Made by a program: the position numbers and the translations under genes. From NCBI GenBank assembly GCA_937892665.1, contig CALBJF010000353.1, positions 1 through 9,659 on the forward strand: DNA of 9,659 bases, given 5' to 3'. Below are positions 6,701 to 9,659 of the stretch, piece by piece; position 1 is the first letter of the stretch; every line of letters begins with the position of its first letter. This stretch comes from an uncultured euryarchaeote. Its GTDB lineage: Archaea > Thermoplasmatota > Poseidoniia > Poseidoniales > Poseidoniaceae. Below the pieces are notes generated by a model. That model ran no database searches, was not told the origin of the DNA, and was given only the letters and a program-made list of their open reading frames with translations.

Positions 6701-9659
6701 AATACAACGTTCTTACTTGTAAGTGGGCCATACTGATATGCTGCTCCAGCACTGTTCGTGATACTACCTGAAAGTTCTCCACCGAAGTTCTTGACGTAGT
6801 AAATACCAGCAGTGTTCTGAGCATCAAAGTCCATGTTTGTCAAATCGATTGAACCTGAACCTGAAGAAGATACGAGCATTCCGTAATCTCCACCATTTAC
6901 TTCGATGTCGTCCATAGCAGCAGATACAGCGCCAGTTACTTCAATACCGGAATCGGTTGGTGAAGTAATGTCAATGGATTCGAATGTACCAGCAGCAAAG
7001 TTACCACCGATTTCGATACCGTTGTCAGCACCAGTGATGACACCGTTCTTGAAAGAAGCTGTACCACTGTCTCTGAGATAGTCTCCGAGATCGCTTGGAT
7101 CATTACCAGCACGGGCGACAAGGTCGAGTCGATCTTGGTAATTGTCTGCACGGTTGTGAAGAACGTCAACATACATAGTAACCTTAGAGATTGAACTATC
7201 TGAGATGTCAACCACTGGGAAAGACATACGGGCGCCTTGTCCTGGATTCATGTAATATGAATACGCATAATCGAGACAAACGTTGTATGATCCGCCAACA
7301 TATCCTTCAACAGGCTTGTATGCTCCTTGTCCACCATGATAGGATGTGTAGTAGTAACCCCAGTAGTGGTATGGGTAATATCCGCTGTTTGGTGTTGTGT
7401 CAGCATCAATTTCAGACCATCGGAATCCGAATTGGTCTGGATAGTAGTAGTAACCAGGATAGGATGGGAAGGTCTGAGGACCTTGAGGCCAGTAGCGCCA
7501 TAGATAGTACATGTAACCGTCAAAGTTACTTGTAGCGGATGGCCCATAGCTGTAACCGTATTGGTTACAATGCCATGATGCGACTCCACCTTCACCGCCA
7601 GCGTATGTGTCAGCACCGTTTCCAGACTTAGGATCGTTTGAACCCCATGGGTAGTATCCCATCTTGTCTGGTGTAGTAATGTTCTCAGAAACTTCTCCGC
7701 TTCCATCGTCGTAGGTAACTTCGATGTTCCATCGGTCAGTAATCATGTAGTACTTGCTTGTAGCATAGTTGTAGGTTGGGTGAGCATTTCCACCGCCGTA
7801 GATGGAGTTAGCGCCAACTTGCAGATAATCTGAACTTCCAAGGAAGCTCGAAAGGTCTACTGCATATGTTGTCCATCCAGTCGATTGTCCTGACAATGAA
7901 GTAGAACGGTAAATCGTTGGAAGACTCATTCCACCGTAGACATCGACACCAACAGTGTTGTCAGTTGATGTGAATCCGTCGATTTGTGGAGCACCGTTGT
8001 AGGCTTGAATACCAACAGCTGCGTTTGAGACACCAAGGTTGGTGTATGAACCACTTGCTTGTTCAACCCAAAGGGCTGTACCAGTGTTTCCTACGTTGAT
8101 GATGCTGGAGTAAGCAATGTTTGCTGATCCACCATCAATCTTGACGGTTGCCATTTCAGTAGAACTTGCAGAGGAACCGTAAACAGTACCTGAGTTCTTC
8201 ATGATGAGAGTTGCACCATCTCCGACGTACAGAGCAGATCCAGTAGTTGCATCTTGAGCAACATCACGGACGATACCTCCATCAATCTCAAGAGTTCCAT
8301 CTTGGATATCAAGTGTGAGAGGGTATGTTGATGAAACTGCCCTCAATGAACCAGTCGCTACTGAAGAGGTTCCTACAACCAACTTTCCACCATTCGATAG
8401 TGTCAGTACAGGAGTACTTGTTGCCGTAGACTTGACTTTCAGAACTGCTCCAAGGAGTCTGATGACACATCCGTTGAGGTTGAGATCTTCAGTCAAGGTC
8501 ATTGGTGTTCCATCAAATTCATAGATGGTTGCACCGGCAGTAGTTGTACCGTTTGTAGGTAGACCCGCCCCGGTGTCAGCATCAGTCCATGCTGCCAACC
8601 AAGAACAGTCCATGTTGGTTCCATTGAAATCAACAGGTGCTGGCTCGAGGAGCAGAGCATATGAACTGCCAATGGTAAATCCACTGGTCAAATCGCTTGC
8701 ATACCAGGTGTCAGTCGAGAGAGTCTCGTTCTGTCCAGCAGGTCCGAATGCACGGAGGTTGTGATTGCTGTATGTGTTTCCAGCACTGTCTCCAGTGATG
8801 ACCCACACAGATGCTTCACCGTTTGCATCAGTTATGTGAGATCCGACTTCAAAGAGTTCAGTTGTCCCTGATACAACACTGGCACTCACAACGTGGCCAC
8901 TCTTGTTTACTTCTTGGATAACTGAGTTAACAGCTTCCAGTCGGTATGCACGCAGAGTTGCAGTGCCACCGTAGTAAATCAAGGCAGACGAAGAAGTGTA
9001 AACATCACAATCGGTTGTTGCTCCGTTAGCATCTGCACAATCGTCAGTGTTCTGAGAAACATCGATTAGGCGCAATTCAGCGTTTGAACTTGCGTAAGCA
9101 AGGAAAACACCGCTACCAGCATTGGAACTGGTAATAGCAACATCACCGATAGTCATCTTAGAGTTACGAGCATACAGAGCGTGGTCTGTGCTTGATGTAT
9201 GGGAAAGAGTTCCTCCATCGACGACAAAGTTGTTAGGTGCAGCGCTGCTTGAACAGCTGCTGTATACTCTGTCAGCATCGATAGTTGTTACATCAATCTT
9301 CCATCCACATCCTGCTACACCAAATCGACCTGAGTCGAGGTTTGTAACAGACATAACATCAGTTGAGATTGTGTTACCTGAGATGTCAATGTTCCCAGCG
9401 GTTACTTCATTGAAGACCGAAGGTTGAATTCGGGACAATGTCATATCGCCAGCATCGATGTTGTGGAAGATAGCGAAATCTCCAGAAGGTCCATTCGCTG
9501 TGCTTGAATTGCCACCAGGAGTGATAGCTAGTGTAGCACTTCCAACGTCAACGTCGGTCATGTTGATTGATCCAAGAGCATTGATTGAGACACTTGTGTA
9601 TCCTGGAGCATCAAAGTTGAAGATGTTTACTGCGCTGGATGCACCGTATGATGAATCCA
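739..9659 (-). CDS. Giant multidomain surface protein (beta-helix/Ig/CBM9-like) fused to a C-terminal prepilin; 5' end beyond window
   Basis: One frame stays open from the right edge (first full codon at 9657-9655) to TGA at 741-739, giving 2,972 visible residues. The Met at 9561 is not a credible start: the frame continues upstream with the same repeat-like sequence and no signal peptide follows the Met. Visible parts in order are parallel beta-helix, Ig-like (about 208-307), beta-helix, Tyr-rich jelly-roll-like insert (563-835), beta-helix, Ig-like (1014-1122), beta-helix with NNT rungs, PPC-like sandwich (1496-1589), beta-helix, CBM9/DOMON-like (1863-2035), three cadherin/Ig-like domains (2122-2516), juxtamembrane region, membrane segment (about 2729-2745), acidic linker, and pilin segment (2766-2940). 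Many N-x-S/T sequons, few Lys and paired cysteines fit an exported, glycosylated ectodomain. The role is probably adhesion or cell-surface architecture. No catalytic motif was recognised. The N-terminal signal peptide and total length cannot be seen. Confidence 0.93.
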   Translation of the reverse strand, partial: DSSYGASSAVNIFNFDAPGYTSVSINALGSINMTDVDVGSATLAITPGGNSSTANGPSGDFAIFHNIDAGDMTLSRIQPSVFNEVTAGNIDISGNTISTDVMSVTNLDSGRFGVAGCGWKIDVTTIDADRVYSSCSSSAAPNNFVVDGGTLSHTSSTDHALYARNSKMTIGDVAITSSNAGSGVFLAYASSNAELRLIDVSQNTDDCADANGATTDCDVYTSSSALIYYGGTATLRAYRLEAVNSVIQEVNKSGHVVSASVVSGTTELFEVGSHITDANGEASVWVITGDSAGNTYSNHNLRAFGPAGQNETLSTDTWYASDLTSGFTIGSSYALLLEPAPVDFNGTNMDCSWLAAWTDADTGAGLPTNGTTTAGATIYEFDGTPMTLTEDLNLNGCVIRLLGAVLKVKSTATSTPVLTLSNGGKLVVGTSSVATGSLRAVSSTYPLTLDIQDGTLEIDGGIVRDVAQDATTGSALYVGDGATLIMKNSGTVYGSSASSTEMATVKIDGGSANIAYSSIINVGNTGTALWVEQASGSYTNLGVSNAAVGIQAYNGAPQIDGFTSTDNTVGVDVYGGMSLPTIYRSTSLSGQSTGWTTYAVDLSSFLGSSDYLQVGANSIYGGGNAHPTYNYATSKYYMITDRWNIEVTYDDGSGEVSENITTPDKMGYYPWGSNDPKSGNGADTYAGGEGGVASWHCNQYGYSYGPSATSNFDGYMYYLWRYWPQGPQTFPSYPGYYYYPDQFGFRWSEIDADTTPNSGYYPYHYWGYYYTSYHGGQGAYKPVEGYVGGSYNVCLDYAYSYYMNPGQGARMSFPVVDISDSSISKVTMYVDVLHNRADNYQDRLDLVARAGNDPSDLGDYLRDSGTASFKNGVITGADNGIEIGGNFAAGTFESIDITSPTDSGIEVTGAVSAAMDDIEVNGGDYGMLVSSSGSGSIDLTNMDFDAQNTAGIYYVKNFGGELSGSITNSAGAAYQYGPLTSKNVVFDGITLAGNDVGLETAGSQEFTITDSAFASTTHDVVVTGSSKVDFIEGTVDTSKVSVTGTGDFERMRELEMTIEADGSGVQGTNVVLMNADKKITGTGTTDSNGDASGIQFRTVRVDSSGTTSDDLAGYQAATVALIEYTSSKGDFRYAFQSLSLSDASGLTGTIDLTDRIEARVCYTYSSSSYVMVAGCSGSRYLGTGSSRTLTDGDGGSYKEYGYYGATPEDMSGKTIMVDVPFMYFDNNEEHNWNNTKVLVTGSYTFGDTQRWYAQGGSDAPELYLHNSEVYGLAVNPTTGQQTGVEIGYVYQAMDISIKDSTLNPIASVTSGMAYASTWSSNDYVSEWLRIDNVSMTHYKGYTPLNNAISSTDVCVNLYGSDNSYIVDSTLTDCGAGIFFQRSGYSYGHNADEFGADNTTIEGNTFLDGGEIADVWFYTNSYADDAVVKDNTFSSSTGKYGVRAYDQSTKRLTVFNNTFDGPETAIQLINTGGYVLDNNSITGVSDASKPGITINGGHGDVSNNTLLDADGGIRIDSSEAPPAPSTSLCTIAGNSYRTTSTCTFTIPSGATAYVDLETDSWGGEVGLEITKPDGTTDSWAYGTFSSNTAYARYTSYSVAGSYSLKVLDSYSDGGTNIAVYYGTSTGGYSGPVVENNTIGLSPGRVAPNAIGLDLVDCNSVTIQSQLNTINMGDNAVITDGCDINDVNSNLVGTGVSGSIGMSSLNSGDDITLSGTDISGYAYGVSIDDATLTLTGAASVAGSVAGVYADSATVTAIGASVDGGATGTGLYMVDGDYSWIYPLNAAGDVGVYAENTEFRWDGGTSTATTALHAVESVGSVENLTWSASTTQINAGSNAYVTSIGNTLDSNAISIVASATIDEANLFSLDATHLQGTASAVGMSLLSTDGTRAAYVSPAFQPDIMAVDGDNSDWIGGTTLNPSDDAMPGMVSGDGTNDLLVTYSEGDALYIGMTGEDLATHDLLIYLDVVAGGSNTGYNLNAAHTLPVQADYLFWATSDTNMDLYSNGFLGWGTSSMSTDAVDADLGTTTAGFFEIAIPFSRLGGTPDAVNIVAILQDGSANIQNVHPSQTVTTGAQSLSEYISIETTHEDLETGSISDEVLVYRTYKGSTTAGAAKDYDVMIKTQADCAYDWATIDAVSMATNQELTVDIKRACPEIQTTLADDAVDEDSGVYTMSLTNLADDVQDDEATLTWTATEGTTVAHSNVLVDWNKNGHTVSITPLDDQFGTIEFEFVVTDSHGLTDTKNMTLTVNNINDKPVICNTERIDCMPVFVDDGSYTNIVPEGFGSVSKFLGDISNASKSYVRDMDNEQSPARQVYTWGATVPTDCIAFSVDVVANELTMTENTGNELGGTCPVTLTLSDNGAENTDADSVVVDFSVSPVNDAPVVLDWDVTTGAVVTSANGSTPVAPWSISLMEDDTSAQNLTYDLSAVKYDVDHNAADLAWTVEPTDQCTYQNYFTATIQDDNLVFELVPDATTNANAWEIDYLNDNGIHQIGPSGSDFCQIRLVLKDTATAPSYVPNYDPAVMSIASYTQGVATQEIGVRVENVRELVGDYYFDDAIGFDFLGINNVLSGTYVPVEVTIGAGGDVGPFTYDHMLAVTFHTDGGHGESENVRYYPVPAYGETMILQEYVYIVNSSGEIYVEMDVLTCLDEECDLSKAPADRFQTDDPASHRANSGGQQGDDWSKPGQYGSDATKTSERRPLLEDSDWCNNVMYSTATAPVCNHANQPASTFLAANNTGRIPSVVSLGGGLGSVPSFAPSLVVVALAGFFVTALAMSSRRDEEDVEVDTRIVDDEMAVSPVIATILMVAITVVLSGVIYVWASSLAETGKLGTPRVTFDKVNENLGGADGYWAISVDQTEAELSTQSVIVTVLYTDSTGTRTSYATSLANTSDVYGFSPANSDSFITFFDKVEDEGTYKESTFGIGDQIMVRTHAPDGTAITDGTIRITYQPGPGEGSVIKTYSDLEYNKV
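742..1266 (-). other. Domain: archaeal type IV pilin (Pilin_N-type N-terminal segment plus beta domain, residues 2766-2940)
   Basis: AVSPVIATILMVAITVVL starts a helix of about 27 residues (to SSL2794), the conserved class III leader and transmembrane segment of archaeal type IV pilins (A-V-S-P-V-I-x-x-I-L-M-V-A-I-T). The following 146 residues are beta-rich (VTFDKVNENLGG, VIVTVLYTDSTG, FGIGDQIMVRT, GTIRITYQPGPGEGSV), including the G-D-x-I and R-I-x-Y-x-P strands common near the C-terminus of such pilins. There are no cysteines. A prepilin peptidase site is expected just before or after A2766; Met2765 sits where a charged residue is usual. In ordinary genomes this would be a separate gene of about 195 codons. 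Confidence 0.88.
1315..1392 (-). other. Membrane anchor segment with PSF motif and RR (residues 2724-2749)
   Basis: PSF (2724-2726) is followed by the hydrophobic stretch SLVVVALAGFFVTALAM (2729-2745) and then SSRR. The layout motif + membrane helix + basic pair is that of archaeal C-terminal sorting or anchor signals (PGF-CTERM and relatives), which normally end a protein within a few residues. Here PSF replaces PGF, and the protein continues. The basic pair predicts an N-out, C-in orientation. Cleavage by an archaeosortase is possible but unproven. Confidence 0.7.
1399..2013 (-). other. Juxtamembrane ectodomain region (residues 2517-2721)
   Basis: The first part (GTYVPVEVTIGAGGDVG, MLAVTFHTDGG, EYVYIVNSSGEIYVEMDV) has the alternating strands of a beta-sandwich of no family I recognise. 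The second part (about 2600-2720) is polar, with charged and Gly/Gln-rich stretches (SGGQQGDDWSKPGQYGSD) and two cysteine pairs (LTCLDEECDL; DWCNNV with APVCNH). It reads as a flexible spacer between the ectodomain and the membrane. Confidence 0.5.
2014..2514 (-). other. Domain: cadherin/Ig-like domain 3 (about residues 2350-2516)
   Basis: After NDAPVVLDWD comes SISLMEDDTSAQNLTYDLSA, again an M-E-D-D start as in cadherin-like repeats. The unit closes with FCQIRLVLKDTATAP and IGVRVENVREL. A cysteine pair (DQCTYQ, DFCQIR) lies within. The closing linker is not N-D-x-P, and a further sandwich of uncertain type follows it. Confidence 0.55.
2515..2898 (-). other. Domain: cadherin/Ig-like domain 2 (residues 2222-2349)
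   Basis: Starting at the N-D-K-P-V linker and ending at VSPVNDAPVV (Asp2350), this unit carries two cysteine pairs (ICNTERIDC; TDCIAF with GGTCPV) and the strand TCPVTLTLSDNGAENTDADS, a variant of the cadherin-like V-T-D-x-G pattern. It is longer than the first unit because of an insert around VRDMDNEQSPARQVYTWG. Confidence 0.62.
2899..3198 (-). other. Domain: cadherin/Ig-like domain 1 (residues 2122-2221)
   Basis: The domain opens with ADDAVDEDSGVYTMSL and closes with FEFVVTDSHGLTDTKNMTLT followed by NNINDKPV. D-E-D near the start, the V-T-D-S-x-G-L-x-D strand, and an N-D-x-P-V linker to the next domain are the hallmarks of tandem cadherin-like or bacterial Ig-like repeats found in large adhesins. 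The acidic ends suggest calcium may rigidify the linkers, which is inference from the family. Confidence 0.7.
3457..3975 (-). other. Domain: CBM9/DOMON-like domain (about residues 1863-2035)
   Basis: The opening AVDGDNSDWIGGTTL (Trp1879) matches the I-D-G-x-x-S-D-W start of CBM9-like and DOMON-like sandwiches. Then come LLVTYSEGDALYIGMTGED, HDLLIYLDVVAGGSNTGYN, QADYLFWA, FFEIAIPFSRLGG and NIVAILQDG, the usual order of a 'D-L-x-V-T-x-D-x-x-x-L-Y-I' strand, an 'I-Y-L-D' strand, an 'A-D-Y' strand and a closing 'I-P-x-x-x-L-G' strand. Such domains bind sugars in some enzymes and heme or sugar in others. Position near the membrane end of the stalk suggests a glycan- or envelope-binding role, but the ligand is not predictable here. 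Confidence 0.65.
3982..4794 (-). other. Domain: beta-helix segment (about residues 1590-1860)
   Basis: Rungs such as AIGLDLVDCNSVTIQSQLNT, DITLSGTDISGYAYGVSIDD, VAGVYADSATVTAIGASVDG and DVGVYAENTEFRWDGG show the repeated G-V/L-x-hydrophobic strand followed by an Asn/Asp/Gly turn. It contains one cysteine pair (VDCNS, DGCDI). The segment ends at YVSPAFQPD, where the CBM9/DOMON-like domain begins. Confidence 0.6.
4795..5076 (-). other. Domain: PPC-like beta-sandwich inserted in the beta-helix (residues 1496-1589)
   Basis: The order of strands CTFTIPSGATAYVDLE, GGEVGLEITKPDGT and AGSYSLKVLDSYSDGG, ending IAVYYGT, matches pre-peptidase C-terminal (PPC) or P-domain-like sandwiches: a T-F-x-I-P-x-G opening, a central D-G-T turn and an A/P-G-x-Y-x-L-x-V closing strand. 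Two cysteines (C1496, C1509) probably form a disulfide. NNT rungs lie on both sides. A carbohydrate- or surface-binding accessory role is possible but not shown. Confidence 0.5.
5077..6024 (-). other. Domain: beta-helix segment with NNT rungs, NosD/PbH1 type (about residues 1180-1495)
   Basis: This is the clearest parallel beta-helix of the protein, with repeated rungs TTIEGNTFLDGG, VVKDNTFSSS, LTVFNNTFDGPE, YVLDNNSITG and DVSNNTLLDADGGI. The N-N-[TS]-[FIL] turn recurring about every 22-25 residues is typical of NosD-like and pectate-lyase-like helices. Several rungs are also N-glycosylation sequons. The next rung (VVENNTIG) follows the PPC-like domain, so that domain is an insertion between rungs. 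No catalytic Asp or His cluster of polysaccharide lyases is evident. Confidence 0.72.
6196..6522 (-). other. Domain: Ig-like domain 2 (about residues 1014-1122)
   Basis: The turn TTDSNGDASGIQF (Asp1054) matches TDANGEASVW of the first Ig-like domain in type and in place relative to the next beta-helix. A preceding strand pair (RELEMTIEADGSGVQGTNV) fits an Ig or carboxypeptidase-regulatory-like sandwich. The distance between the two conserved Asp residues is 809. It probably acts as a structural spacer. Confidence 0.5.
6523..7056 (-). other. Domain: beta-helix segment resuming after the insert (about residues 836-1013)
   Basis: Rungs such as ASFKNGVITGADNGIEIGGN, FESIDITSPTDSGIEVTGAV and VFDGITLAGNDVGLETAGS follow the pattern x-x-hydrophobic-x-hydrophobic with Asn/Gly/Asp turns. 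Each rung ends in a G-hydrophobic-x-hydrophobic strand, the NosD/PbH1 style. No cysteine is present. It most likely stacks on the beta-helix before the Tyr-rich insert, so the insert would be a side loop. Confidence 0.6.
7057..7875 (-). other. Domain: large insert between beta-helix segments, jelly-roll-like edges with Tyr-rich core (residues 563-835)
   Basis: The rung pattern stops at Trp563 and resumes near Lys838. The first part (GWTTYAVDLSSFLGSSDYL) and last part (MSFPVVDISDSSISKVTMYV, then DVLHNRADNYQDRLDLVARA) resemble strands of MAM or immune-inhibitor-A type beta-sandwiches, which carry an acidic-Tyr-Asp loop at the equivalent place. The middle (663-771) is extremely Tyr-rich. There are only two cysteines in the whole insert, C665 and C762. 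I infer one beta-sandwich with a giant aromatic loop projecting from the stalk, plausibly a binding head. The fold assignment is tentative. Confidence 0.45.
7249..7575 (-). other. Tyr-rich segment (residues 663-771)
   Basis: I count 27 Tyr in 109 residues, with further Trp and Phe and clusters such as PGYYYYPDQFGFRW and GYYPYHYWGYYYTSYHGG. Gly, Pro, Ser and Asn fill the spaces and there is almost no aliphatic core. At the DNA level this gives runs of GTA/GTAGTA in plus-strand sense (for example 7350-7380 and 7440-7460). C665 and C762 bracket most of it. It resembles aromatic-rich adhesive or glycan-binding loops in composition only; no family is recognised. Confidence 0.8.
7876..8634 (-). other. 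Domain: beta-helix segment (about residues 310-562)
   Basis: After the first Ig-like domain, a start motif (DGTPMTLTEDLNLNGCVI) leads into repeating rungs such as LTLSNGGKLVVGTS, LEIDGGIVRDV and ALYVGDGATLIMKNSG. These alternate beta residues with Gly/Asn/Asp turns, as in parallel beta-helix proteins. A cysteine pair (MDCSW, NGCVI) lies at its beginning and may close the cap. The segment is interrupted at residue 563 by the Tyr-rich insert and resumes near residue 836. Confidence 0.6.
8641..8940 (-). other. Domain: Ig-like / carboxypeptidase-regulatory-like domain 1 (about residues 208-307)
   Basis: The turn motif TDANGEASVWVI (Asp245) is typical of bacterial and archaeal Ig-like or transthyretin-like beta-sandwiches, where a T-D-x-x-G-x-A turn precedes a strand. 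Flanking strands VVSASVVS and YALLLEP complete a domain of about 100 residues. A second copy of the same type occurs at residues 1014-1122, each followed by a new beta-helix. It is likely a spacer between helical stalk modules. Confidence 0.55.
8941..9657 (-). other. Domain: N-terminal visible beta-helix segment (residues to 207)
   Basis: The segment consists of short alternating hydrophobic rungs with Gly/Asn/Asp turns, such as VTAGNIDISGNTIST and NSKMTIGDVAITSSNAG, the style of right-handed parallel beta-helix (PbH1-type) proteins. Two cysteine pairs occur here (GCGWK with YSSCS, and DDCAD with TTDCD). The segment is cut by the window edge, so its first rungs and any upstream domains are unseen. 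It is called from rung pattern only and no ligand is suggested. Confidence 0.6.

Noticed and set aside
7340..7460. GTA/GTAGTA-rich stretch as a microsatellite or origin-like repeat
   Set aside because: It is explained by consecutive Tyr codons (TAC) read in frame on the minus strand.
7248..7706. 152-codon minus-strand frame in another register
   Set aside because: It overlaps the Tyr-rich insert; its Thr/His/Leu-rich translation is a frame-shifted reading of TAC/GGA-type codons, and the main frame is uninterrupted there.
9559..9561. Met codon as the start of the giant protein
   Set aside because: The frame remains open for 32 more codons to the window edge with the same beta-helix-like sequence, and no signal peptide follows this Met, which a secreted protein would need.

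Overview
The window looks like part of an archaeal genome, most likely a marine euryarchaeon of the Thermoplasmatota/Poseidoniales (Marine Group II) kind. The main clue is an archaeal type IV pilin N-terminal segment (AVSPVIATILMVAITVVL), seen next to a very large, acidic, Lys-poor, sequon-rich surface protein. The placement is an inference from protein style; no rRNA or other taxonomic marker is present.

There are only two genes, both on the minus strand. (1) From the right edge down to base 739 runs one uninterrupted frame of 2,972 visible codons plus a TGA stop. It is the C-terminal part of a giant secreted protein whose real N-terminus lies beyond the right edge; the frame is open through the last base. 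Residues are numbered here from the internal Met at 9561-9559 (= residue 1); 32 more residues are visible before it. The order of parts is: beta-helix, Ig-like domain, beta-helix, a large Tyr-rich insert, beta-helix, second Ig-like domain, beta-helix of NosD/PbH1 type with NNT rungs, PPC-like beta-sandwich, beta-helix, CBM9/DOMON-like domain, three cadherin/Ig-like domains, a juxtamembrane region, a membrane segment with a C-terminal-anchor look (PSF + hydrophobic + RR), a 20-residue acidic linker, and finally a complete archaeal prepilin-like segment with a 175-residue pilin-type domain. (2) After a 105-bp gap with a perfect 12-bp hairpin comes a HAD-family phosphatase resembling archaeal SerB, running from 633 off the left edge and nearly complete.

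The two genes show no evident functional link. The giant protein is best read as a cell-surface adhesin or stalk; its fusion to a prepilin is the most unusual feature. The second membrane segment is preceded by a cytoplasmic linker where a prepilin peptidase could act, so the protein may be a polyprotein yielding an anchored adhesin and a pilin, or an adhesin physically tied to a type IV pilus-like machine. Secondary points of interest are a Tyr-rich loop bracketed by the only two cysteines of its insert, a strict pairing of all 28 visible cysteines, and an Ig-to-beta-helix module that recurs about 809 residues apart.
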